Shown here one piece after another: positions 36,901 through 48,900 of a stretch of 64,000 bases of DNA. Both the position numbers and the translations under genes were made by a program. Position 1 is the stretch's first letter. Every line of letters begins with the position of its first letter. The notes below the pieces were generated by a model. That model was given only the letters and a program-made list of their open reading frames with translations, did no database searches and was not told the DNA's origin. The stretch comes from Sepioteuthis lessoniana (lineage: Eukaryota > Mollusca > Cephalopoda > Myopsida > Loliginidae), in NCBI GenBank assembly GCA_963585895.1, contig OY757904.1, positions 91,797,757 to 91,861,756 of the forward strand. The letters run 5' to 3'.

Positions 36901-39900
36901 CTGATGGAATGGGTATCTTTCAGAGCAGCTTGTGCCTTGGAGAATGCAGCACAGGTGCCGTCATTCCATTGGATATGATCATTTGATTGTGCTCTCACAC
37001 TACTCGATGACATTATATATCATCTAGGGGTGCCAAAATAGAAGAGTATTTTGGGATAAGGCATGCCAGCACCTTGTATGCTCCAATAAATTTGATTTCT
37101 TATTGGGAATCGGACATGTATTTCAAAGTGTTCAATGTTACCATTCTAACCCTTAAGATCATTGAATGAATTCTCAAATTCACAGTAGAAGGCCTAGAAC
37201 TTAGCTTTAATATCAGTTGGGAGGATTTTCAATGACTTGAGTGAAACAAGTTCAATTTGAGATTAAGATGGTTTCTGGTTATTACAGCACGTGAGTTTAA
37301 CATGTTTGGAATTTTCTTGTATAAACACAAGACAAATCTGACAATTGTGTTTGTTTCATTTTAATGTAGAAGTTTCTTTAGTTAGGTTTGGAATGCGTAT
37401 TATGTCAGGTGGAGGTCATATTTCAGTGGGTTGAGTTGAGGTTATGCTCAGAGCATCTATGTAAGGTTCTAGTGTAAATTTATTATCTGAGATAAAGTCA
37501 TGAGGGAGTTATAATTCAGTATAATTACTCAGCCGCATGATAATGAAATGACCTGGGGATTTTAAAATATGTGCTTGATTGACATTGTGTGGTTTTGAAT
37601 TATTTCTCTGTTAGCCATCTGGGAAGGAGATCAGATGCTTAACCAGGCAAATAGTCAAGTCACCTGTAAGCATGAAAGGGGTTCCACCAAGAGATTACAT
37701 CCAAGGTTTCTATAACAAGTGCCTTAAACATAACTTCATGTTTGTCATGGGAAAGTGTAAAGCATACTTCTCCTATGATGAAAAGTGAGGAAGAACCATC
37801 AGCTTGATGACCAGATTAAGACTTCTCATTGATATCACACCAAAGAGTTTGGCAGAGGAGGCAATATGTTTTGAGTGGTGCTATTGTCAATGTTGATTTG
37901 TAACACTCACTGACTGAAAGATGCATCCAAGTGGGGAAACTCTCATGTTTGTATTTTACACATGAAAATAATCTTATTCAGATAAAAAGCTGCACTCGTA
38001 CATAACAGGATTAGAGTGGCTGCGTCCTATCTGCTTGCAAATAGGATATGACTTTTGTGAGTGTGTACAGATTTGTTATTGTGTGTAACTCCTGAATTGC
38101 TGTCAAAATGGGTTGAGGTACATGGTGCTGCAGTATGTAAAGCTCTTGCATCAACTGTGAGGCTTTCCTTAAGTTGTGAGTTTAGAACTTGAAAAATCCC
38201 ATGTTCAAGAGATGTGATGGTGCATAATTTGAGTTCAATGCCATAGCATTCTTTAACGAGTTTTGGAAGGTCAGGGGGAACCCAACATTACCATGTCAGT
38301 TCTATAAAATTCTCCAGGGTGGGAGATATTTCTCGGGGTCGTCGTGATGCAAAATACTGCTGTTTAACTCCAACAGACTGTCCTCAATGAACTTCATAAT
38401 ATATCGGTACAAGTTTTTTGGTCATTCATTGGGTTGTAGGTGTATATCCAAGAAGTCCTGTAAGTGAGATCCTGTGTTGCAGAGCCAATAAGCGCGTCGA
38501 CTCCGCAAATGAATTTAAGTTTAATGCATGTGAGTAAGTGACAGCCAAAGACAATGAAGGAAAACGAGATAACAGATACAACAAAAGTGAAGATTTTATT
38601 GCCGGAATTACAAACGTGTATGTAAATGTACGTGGCGGTTGTATGTGGTCTTCAGCTAGGATGGGTTACATCGTTAGCTGGTATGGTCGAGTTGTAGTTG
38701 TAGTTGTGCACAGTAGGACGTTCGACGAGGATAGCTGGCATAGGTCGAGTCGTGGAGATACAGCTAGATGTTTGATGCTGGTAAGCTGAGATCAGTCAAG
38801 GCATTGGATGCAGTTGGACAGTCGTCGCGGGCAGCTGAGGTTGGTCAAGTCATTGCGGAAAGCCGAAGTCGGTCTCTGGTAAATCGATGTCTTGGTTTTT
38901 GACATTTCGTTGGTATGGTCGAGTCGTGGTTGCTAGCTTGTAATAGCGAGTCGTTACGTGAGCTAGTTGTTGCAATGCTAGTGTAGTCCATAACAGTGAG
39001 TCGTTACGTGGACTAGATGCTGCATTGCTAGGATAGTTCGTAACAGCGAGTCATTACGTGGACTAGGTACTGCGTTGCTGGGGCAGTCCGTAACAGCGAG
39101 TCGTTACGTGGACTGCATTGCAGGAGCGTCGTGGTCGGTAGATTGATATCTCGGTTTTGACAGTACGTTGGGTTAACCGGGGGTGTGTTGATCAGGTTGC
39201 TAGCCCGTAACAGCGAGTCGTTACATGGGCCAGATGCTGCAATGCTAATATAGTCCGTAACAGCGAGTCGTTACGTGGACTAGATGCTGCATTGCTAGGG
39301 TAGTCTGTAACAGCAAGTCGTTACATGGACTAGATACTGCGTTGCTGGGGCAGTCCATACTACATCGCAGTGGACTGCATCGCAGGAGCGCCGTGGTCGG
39401 TAGTTATGGCTTTTTCGTGCCAGATAGCAGTGCAGGCGTATCGTTTACAGTAGCTATGGCTTTGTCGTGCCAGATAGCTGTGCGGGTGTATCGTTTATGA
39501 GAGCTATGGATTTGTCATGCCAGATAGCAGTGCGGGCGTATCATTTACAGTAGCTATGGCTTTGTCGTGCCAGATAGCTGTGTGGGCGTATCATTGATGG
39601 TAGCTATGGCTTTGTCGTGCCAAAGCTGTGCGGACGAGTCGGGGCGGTAGCTAAGGCTGTTTTGCGCCAAAGCTGTGCGAACGTATCGAGGCGTTAGCTA
39701 AGGCTGTTTCACGCCAAAGTTGAGTGGACGTATCGAGGGGGTAGCTGAGGCTGTTTCACACCAAAGCTTTGCGGACATATCGAGGCGGTAGCTAAGGCTG
39801 TTTCACGCCAAAGTTGTGCGGACGGATCGAGGGGGTAGCTAAAGGCCAACTCCTGCCTTTAGTGCTGCGCAGCCAAACGGACGAGCGGAACCGAGCGATG

Positions 39901-42900
39901 GTTAAGACCGGCTGGTCTTAGTGAGTCCTCTTCATGTTTGCCTCCAGGCCGTCTATTTCGACTGATCATTAATGACCACCAGAGATGCACCGACCCGCAG
40001 AAGGTGACCTCTCATAGCCCTTAAAAAAGACCGTAAAAAAAAGGTTGTTGAATCTGCCACTAGAAGTGGCGGTGAGGAGAGTGCAATCACGATAACGTAG
40101 GACCTGAGCCTCGTGGAGCCGAGTGGCCCCTGAGAGTGTCCGTGTAGACCTCTGAATTTTCGCCGCCTGAAGCCTTTTATATGGAAGAAAGGGAACTCCA
40201 CTTCTGTCGCGCCACGTGGATAGAAAGTTCTTTTACAAAAAATGGACGCAGAAAATAAGTATTTCTTTAGCCCGGTATAGGCTAGCGAAAAGTATTACTT
40301 CCATTTTTATAGAATTATTTCTGGCAGAAGTGTTTTGCAAATGTTGATAAATATTAATTTTTCCCCTTCTTAGCTGTAACGGCCGGTTAGAGTTGAAAAA
40401 GGGCTTCATCATTTCCGGCCGTACCCGGATATTATTTCTCTAGGGCGAAAGTGTAATCCGATATGTTTACATTCGTAGGCCGGTCGCGGCACCTGATTAT
40501 GGAAAGCCATAATAGAGGCGTATGGCTAGTCAAATGGATTGTATCATGGTTGAATTCTTGACAGTCATGTTTCTCAACAGAATTAGGCAGTAATTTGCTT
40601 TTTGGTCAAGCGTCAGTTCAAGCAGCTTGATTTTTTGCTAGGCTATTTTACACCTTCCAGCAAAGCAAAGCATCCATGTCATCTGCAAAACTACGAAAAC
40701 GAAATGATTTTATTTTTTTACCACACTGACAGCTTTGCACTAAGAATAGCACAAAGTTTGGATAAAGTGAAGGTGTATATTAGATATTCTATTTCCAATT
40801 CTCAGTGTTTATGGCCTCTGATTTTGTTCAGCCCAGTCAGCCTGGGCTGTAGAATACATTAACTGCATCTCTGTATAGGGGTAAGACTCCCCCAATGATC
40901 GTCCTGGATATGACTTTAATCAATCTGATGGAGCTTTGGGGCTTTGGGGAATGTGGATTACCTGGTCATTGCCATCATTCTCAGGTCTACTCTGGCCAGG
41001 AGTAGTAGCACCTGATAGGGTCCTATCTTTGGGTAAAATAGAACTGTTTGACATTTAAATTGAAGGCAAACAAATGACTTATGCTAAATTGAATTGTTAG
41101 AAATAGAACTGTTTGATTTTTAAGTCTGCCTTAATACTAGCAAGCAGTCACTCACATTTCTCAAGTGTCTGATCTTAACTCGACTTTGTTCTGGTCTGAT
41201 CCCTTTCTGTCCTTCATTTAAGAACCACTTATATATCATTCTCAATTTGAAAAATTATTTGCAATTATCTTTTGAACAAAACAAGGTTTCAACTTTTTTT
41301 TCTTCATCCAAAGATAAATAGAATATTCTGATATCAGCTGAGGTTGAATGATTCAGATGGCTATCCTCAGCCAATACTGGCAAGGGGAAATAGAGAAGTT
41401 TGCCGTGAAAACCAGAAGACATTTATATTACCTTTCTTTGTATCTCCTTTCAGGAACACTTGTTCTTGGAGCAATATGTGTAATTTATTTGTTTTGGGAC
41501 CCATTGTTAATTGTAACATTCGTTATATTATTATATGTGCCTATTAAATGCTTAAATTGCATATATGAGTTTATCTTATCTTTTCTTTCAATTTATTAAG
41601 TGTTATCAGTGTTAGTGTATGAATGGATATACTAATGCTAATATTGGAACTTGGTGAGTAGGAAATAATTGAACATTTTTCCTAGCACCAAATAGCAGGT
41701 AAATTATAACTGGCATCAATCCATCCTGTACAAAGAGGCTTCTTCCAAGAAAAAGTCGGCGTTTTTGTTACTTAAGTGAAATGATACTGGTTAAAGGAAA
41801 GCAAACAATTACTTACTGAATACACTATATATATACATATGACAACACCATCTATACTTATACACTAGATGCATAAAAATGTTATCTCATAAAATATATA
41901 TGGGTGTTAATAGTTGGTAGTTGAATATTTCTTCTTTCAAATCCGAATATGTTTTCTTTTGCTGGTTCCATTTGCTGAAATGAAATGAAATTCTCTCGAG
42001 TCAGATTTCACTTCTGTCAAGACATTGAGTTTGTTAGATATGAGACTAAGTTGCATAACAAATTGAGTTACAAGTTGAAGTGAGCTCTCCAGAACTCTGA
42101 GGAAGGAGATTTTATGGTCATTATTATGTACATGTGGTTAAGTCCGTTCCCTGGACAGTGATTGGTTGCTGGCCCAGGAATGGATATATTAGTGTATATA
42201 AATACCAGCTTCTTTCAGTAATAATGCAGGGTCTGTATTGAGTTACAGGCTATTTTATTTTTGTCTGCCAGCTGGACGCTAGTTGGGACTGCTAAGCCAG
42301 TAAGTGTTGTCATTATTGTTGTTTATTCTGCACATTAGAGCAGTGGTTTCTACATCTCCCCTCCTCCTCTCCACACTCCACATGTAGACTGGGTTGTATG
42401 AGGGCTGTGCCTTTCTTTGAGGCCTGGCTTGTTATGTGGAGGTACCCTGAACAGAGCTTGAGAAATTTTCAACGACCAAAGGTGTGGTGATGTATGCATG
42501 GTTTGTTTGGGGAGCTCAATTGCTACACATGTCATTACCAGAAGATGTTGGGGACTTGGATGCAAGAGTCAAGCATTGCTTGTGGAGGTTATTGGTACAG
42601 GTGATGCACTTAGTATTGGGGTTGGTGTAAACTCGATTTTGCACTTTCTCAGGAAATGGTGGTTTCTATGTGTGATTCTTCCTGATGCATTAATCCTGAT
42701 TTGGTATTGGCGATCTGTTAGAATAGTAATGATTTTTCCTGTGGTGTTCCACTGGCAATTGAGTAGGCTTTGGATAGCTACATTTCTACTATTTTGGCAT
42801 TGCAATGGTGGAGGATTTATTCATGGTGTTGTGCCGTTACTACCCATTTGGGGGTGTGGCTTGTAGAGGATTGACTTGTAGGGCAGGCGATGGAGTAGGA

Positions 42901-45900
42901 GTTGAGCCAGTGATAGGCCAATACCTTGGATTGGGGTGTTTCAGTACTGCAGGATGGCCCAAGCAACATTGTCATTGTCTAAAGAACCCTGGGGGCCTGG
43001 ATTTCCATTCACTATCCGCTTTGTGATTTTTACCACGAGCTCTGCTTGCCAATAGCCGGTATTGAGGGTATCCAACTGAAGATAGTCTGCGCTTCACACA
43101 CCACACCTTAAGGAATTCTTGGAATATGTTGGAGGTGAAAGATGGCTGCTGTCAATACTGTGTTCATCTGCAGTGCTATATGCTTTGAACAGCTGTCAAC
43201 AAATGGAGATCAATTTAGATGTAGTGACATGACCAGGTTTTAGGTGGTACAAAATGAGTCAGACAGTTAGTCTATTTGCACAGGCAAGATACACAACATG
43301 AAATATGTCCATCATTATTTGTTGGAATGGCCATTCTGGGGATGGGATCACAGTGATACTATTTACCAACCCCTCCGCTCGGGCAGGATATGACACAAGG
43401 TCAATTTTTAAGCGGAGTTTAACAGGTCTGAATTCAGAGTTTTCCTTCTCCTAGACTAGTTGCCTAACCAAGGCTGAAGAACCTAGTCTGTCCTACTATT
43501 TACCCATAGCTGGAGGGAGAATAATTGGATTCATACCTTCCCCAAGGGTATTAGTGCTATGTGAAATGCAATCAGTCTCGTCCAGGATTTGAACTCGTGT
43601 CGATGTGTCCATTTCCCACGACGATAACAACTACACCATGGGATCACAGTGATAGGTTCCTGAGGCTGGCTTGGGGCAATGGTTGCACAAATTGAGCAAT
43701 TAGCTCTAAAGTTACATATGGATGCATTCATTCCAAGCCCATAAACTATAAGATTTGTGCAAGCTTCCATGCCATCCACACCTGCGTGCAAACAGTGTTG
43801 TACATTTCTCCTGAAGGGTTTAGGTAAAATGATTCTTCCATCCATTAACACTAGGCCTCTCTCAGTGTTGAGTTGGTGTTTTACCTCCTAGAAGTCAGGG
43901 ATGTCAGGTTCTGTAAGAGAGCGTTTGGGAAGAAATCCCTGATTGATGGAGTTTATAAGGTTTATTTAGCTCTGTTCATTTTGACTCCATGCCTGAATAT
44001 GGTCAGGTGTCATGGTATTGATTGTTACTTGGATGGTGGCTAATTCTGTTGCGGTATCTATGTTGTCTGAGAGGTGAACATCTTTAGAAGATGGGTGTGT
44101 AGGGTATAGGTTAATAAGGGCTTCTACTGTGACCACTGGATTGCAGGAGATTGTATCAGCACCTTTGTAAAACTTGCCTCAGAAATGTTGGATGCTGAAG
44201 AAATATCTGACATTTCTCCTTAAGTCTAAAGAGGTGTGGATTGTGTACCTTACTAAGATCCCAGTCACCAAATATTCCTGTTAATGGTTGATGGTCTGTT
44301 ACTACTATTACCTTTGGGCAGCTCATGACAAATATGCAGCATTTTTCTAGTGCTCAGGTGATTGCAGCTGCTTCACCTTTGATGGGTGCATACTGGCACT
44401 CTGCATTTGTGCAGAATCTGCTGCCTGTAAATACAATGTGCTATCCACCAGGACAACACACTGAGGCTTTCTTGGTGGGGCACGTGCAGTGCTTCTGCAA
44501 TAGCAGGAAGTCCATGGCTTCCTTGCTCCAATCTGGGGTCAGGCAGGTTACCCTGTTGATATCAAAAGTGGTAACCCCTTTTTTTACTGAGTCCACTATG
44601 ATTTGTTTGAATTGTTTTTTCAAGGTTTTCATTCCAAACAAAATGTGTGTTTTTTCTTATGAGGTCCCAATATGGCAGCATTATCGGGCTTAATGAATAT
44701 GCTCATGCTACTTGGTTGATATTTTGGGGTGCCAGGAAGCTGGAGATTGCATTTAGCAAGTTGTCAGAAGGAATCACTCCTGATGATGTTATTTGGAGGC
44801 CTCCAAATTGGACTATGTCCTGGCAGAATTGGAATTTTTCTCTGTTGAGGATGATTCAATTTTTTTCACACAGCAACAAGTAGTCAAGAGTCTGATAGAA
44901 GGCCTCTTCTATGTTTTGGTCAAAGAGTAAGTTATCATCAACAACTTTTACTTTGCAAGGAATGTTTTTTGATTATCTCATCATACCTACATGTATAGGT
45001 GTCACCAGAAGCTAGGTATCCTTGGGACATTCTGTGATGAAAGTTGTAAGTGGTTGTGGTTCCTCATTTAGGGTGATTGAGTCCAGCATCCAGGACCATT
45101 TTTTTGTGTTTGGCAGTACTTGTAATAACAGTTGGAATGGCGTGCTGGTGGGGTGTGTTTCCTGTTTGCATTGGGAATTTAGATGCAGGTAGTCTACTGT
45201 CCTCCTTGGTTTCCCATTTTTCATGACTATGGTGCTGCACCAATTGGTGGGGTTACCAGTTGGTATGGGAGTGATGGTGCCTCTTACTTCTTCCTTATAG
45301 TGGTATGGTACTGATATAGAGTTATGTTTGTCTTTGAGGGTTGAAACTTCTTTGAGGTGAATGTGGGTTGGAGGGCCAAACATTGCAGAGAATTTCTTGC
45401 TATTATTAAACACCATGGTGGCAAATTGGTCCAACAGCCATTTTTTAAAGTTTTTGCATGTTCTCACTGGTTGGCAGATATGGAGGGATCTTAGGATAAT
45501 TGAACCTTTTTTTATCTGCAGGAGGGTCTATTTGTGATGTTGGGGATCTGGATGTATAGCATCACATGTTACTGATGGTGGTAATGTCATGTGTTTGGGA
45601 AAGCATAGAGGTAATATACCAACATCAATGCAGGCTGCCTTGCTGAAGTATATTACCTATACTTTCCTGCATATGTATAGTGCCTGCTTTGTGGTTCTTT
45701 TTCAAATCTTGATTGTGACTGGCAACCAACCTTGACACACCAAGGAAAATTCTCCAACAGTGCGTACCTTTTTCTTTGAGGGGACCAAGTTCCTCCCTGA
45801 GAGTTCCATGTGCCACAGGTGTTTTGGTCCACCAAGGCATATGGTCATACCATCATCAGAGTAGTTTCTGAGCCTGGTGGGGTTGTTCCTGGACCATCTT

Positions 45901-48900
45901 GGATCCAGGCATAGGGAGAATGGGATTAATGTTGCCTCTACCTCTCCACAGCCATTGTCATTGCCCAGCCTATAAGTGTCAGTTGCTGGGTCAGATACCA
46001 CATGCGTGGCTTCCTTGTCTCTGATACATCGAATGGCACCTCATTTCTCATTGCTCTTTGACTGGCAGACCCTCTTGAAGTGGTTTTGCTTGCCACACAC
46101 TTTGCATGTCTGACCCCATGCAAGGCCTACCCATGGTCTGTTACACAAGCTCCACAAGCTCTACATGCATTTTATCAGGGGTTGCATTTCCATCATACGC
46201 TTTTTGCATTTGTGGATACCAGTTTCAGGCTATGTTTTGGCCAGTATTTGTCAGTGATATGCTGACATCCAAAGCTCTGCTATGTCTGAAATGCTTCAGC
46301 ATGGCTTATGTTTTGCTCCAGGGTCTTCAGTGACCCTGCTTTAGCCAGCATATCCACCTCATTAGCTATTCCCAGGATGAACTGATCCTTGATGTATACG
46401 TTGGATAGATCATTTTTGCAGTTGGGGCATATAAAATTGCAATCCCATTCTCCTGCCTGCAGCTGAATCATGCAATTTTGAATGGACTCATTTTGTATAA
46501 TTGATGAAATGAGATCCTGTGTACCATGGGATTTGATTTCTGCATGACTAAGACCTCAAGCATAAGTAGTTTGTTAGGATTTGTGTTGAAAAACTCAGAA
46601 TAGGTGTTGATGATGGAGTTCAGGATAGCTTCATCAGTGCAGTTGTATAGCTGTATGTTGGTCTATGCAGTAGAGAGATTAGTCATCTTTGTGAACATGT
46701 ACCAGTCTATCCTGAATTTTTGGAACTGTTGTGGGGTCATTTCTGAATCACAGTGTGGGGTCTGTATTGAGTTACAGCCTGCTTTATTTTTGTCTGCCTG
46801 CTGAACGCTAGCTGGGACTGCTGAGCTGGTAAGTGTTGTTATTGTTGTTTATTCAGCAAATTAGAGCAGTGACTTCCATAGAAAGCAGAAAAGTCAAAGA
46901 GATGAGTGAAACTATCAAGACTCAACTCTATTATTATGGAAGTTTGTAACTAAATCTTGAAGAGGCGAAACCTCTCCAAGCAATAAAATTGTTGCCTTTG
47001 CAATGGTTAATGGTTGATGGTCTGTTATGTCTATGTCCAAAGTCTATGTTCTTTCTCTCTGAGTTTCTTTTTTGGCACCAAGAAGCCTCTACTTTTTCTG
47101 AGCCTCCTGGGAAAGTGTTAATCCTTTTGTATTTATTTTATTTTGTATTTTTTTTATATGGTTTTATTTTATTATTTTCACTTTTATTTATTATTCAATC
47201 CTCACAAATATATATGTGTGTGAGTGTGTGTTATTTCTCAGAAACTAGTTAAGGAGACCACCTTTTTGAAGTATTTAGTGAATTAATGTTGTAAACAACT
47301 GATAATAAATTTTTCTTAATGAGTGCTTCATGGTCTTTTGTGAGTGTTATAATCCAACATTTTTCTCATCGCTTTTGTGAGTGTTATAATCCAACAATAA
47401 ACTAGAAAATTTTCCCCTGCAAGTGGGTCAAGTACAACAAAAAAACCTTGTTTAAATTAGAATATGATAAAAATTTGGTAACAGTATTAATATTTTTGTT
47501 ATTAGTAAGGGTTAGAGACATATGTTTATATAAAAGTAAATATATTTGCATTGAATTGATAATTCATAGATTTCATAAAATCAAATAAAGAAGCAGTTTA
47601 TAATTATTTCAACATTTTTGTTCCAAAATACAGTGAAAATTTAATTGAAATCTGATAAGCATTGCAACCTTATTATATAAGGAATGTCATATTTTACTTC
47701 TTAAAGATTTAATAAATAAATTACAAATAATTTTTTAAAGGATTTTAAAATTTCTTATTCTTTTTTTTTAGGTAGTTTTGTGGTATAATTGGGTAGAGAG
47801 GTTTGTCCCCAGGTGTTTTGTTGCTGAGAATTTTGTCATATGTGGATATTTTCTTGTGGCATATGAATTTTTGTGTGTGATATAGATTAGATCCAAGTTG
47901 AATATATTGCTTAGGAATGAATAGAAAATTTCAATTTTTGGTAGTATAATTGCTTGCTGCTATTTTGTTTATATGTATTATGTGATTCTTTTATTTTTCC
48001 TATCATTTGATTTTTTATAATTTATTCTAAACAGCATTGGAGGATATGAACCATTTTATGCTCCAACAGATGAGAAAATATTTGCCAGGATCCTTCGTAA
48101 TCAATGGAAATTTGACTCACCATTTTGGGATAATATCAGTGATAATTGCAAAGTAAGAGTCATTAAATTTTTATAAAAGAAACTTACCTTTTAAAAATCA
48201 TATCAACACTTGTGTTTTTGGTTGTACATGAAAAAAATAAAATCAAAACAATGTAAAGATGAATTTTTTAAACAAAATTAATAAATGATAAAATAGAGTT
48301 TATCAAATATTGTTTGTCGGTGTTTATAGACAAAAATTTGACAGTGTTCATATCTATGTAATTCATAAATTTTGAGAACACTGTTACTCTAGTAAGGTTT
48401 AAGCTTCATGTACACCATATTTTGATCAAACCTTTTTTTCTCATTAATTTTAAGGTTCTGAAAAGTCTCAAATCGTTTCAAATTGTTTTGTTACTAACAA
48501 AAATGAAGTTAACAGAATCAAACCTCCTTTACCCAGCTTTCCTGTCAGGATTAAAGTATAGTATTTGCTCATCTTCCTCTGCTGTATTCTAGTCTTTGGG
48601 CTAGACATAGCACCATGTTCTTACCTTCAGATTTACAAAAGGAAAACAAGGTATTCCTGGTCCTTAAGGATTCCAACATTGGAGCAGCACCTTTCAAAGG
48701 GAAAGAATTAGAATAGTTTGATGTGGTGAAAGAGGAAAAATCACCTACCTCAAAAAACATTTTATGCTCTGTATGCAATCTGCTGTGGGAAAAAGAAATG
48801 CCTTTTTGATACTAACCAATAACCAGACTTAGAGTATAGCTTGAAATATGGTCATTTTTGTATCTTCCCCAACTGTCATGACAAACTGCAAAATGTATCT

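Larger units (their letters stand above)
42353..46754 (-). mobile_element. Ty3/gypsy retrotransposon B, internal region (inactivated)
   Basis: Minus-strand order is gag, protease, RT, RNase H region, integrase, as in gypsy. Gag opens MTPQQFQKFRIDWYMFTK near 46725, continues with IKDQFILGIANEVDMLAKA (46471-46280), and has a zinc knuckle, CKVCGKQNHFKRVC, near 46080. The protease region has CLGGPKHLWHM (45840-45870), after a DDG where D-S/T-G is usual. RT is at 45467-45012: NPTNWCSTIVMKNGKPRRTV. The integrase zinc region is at 43851-43660 (HAGVDGMEACTNLIVYG, CSICATIAPSQPQEP). Integrase resumes beyond a SINE and ends near 42810. Multiple stops and frameshifts. Confidence 0.82.

Noticed and set aside
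38538..38789. 83-codon + ORF at the start of the tandem array
   Set aside because: Lies in degenerate repeat sequence; its open frame follows from the lack of TA-rich stops there.
38929..39847. CRISPR-like appearance of the array
   Set aside because: The spacers are themselves repeated, units are adjacent hairpins, no cas genes are present, and the context is eukaryotic.
43571..43611. Possible tRNA gene (B box GAGTTCAAATCCTG)
   Set aside because: No cloverleaf can be closed, and the sequence is the head of a SINE with a 17-bp target duplication.
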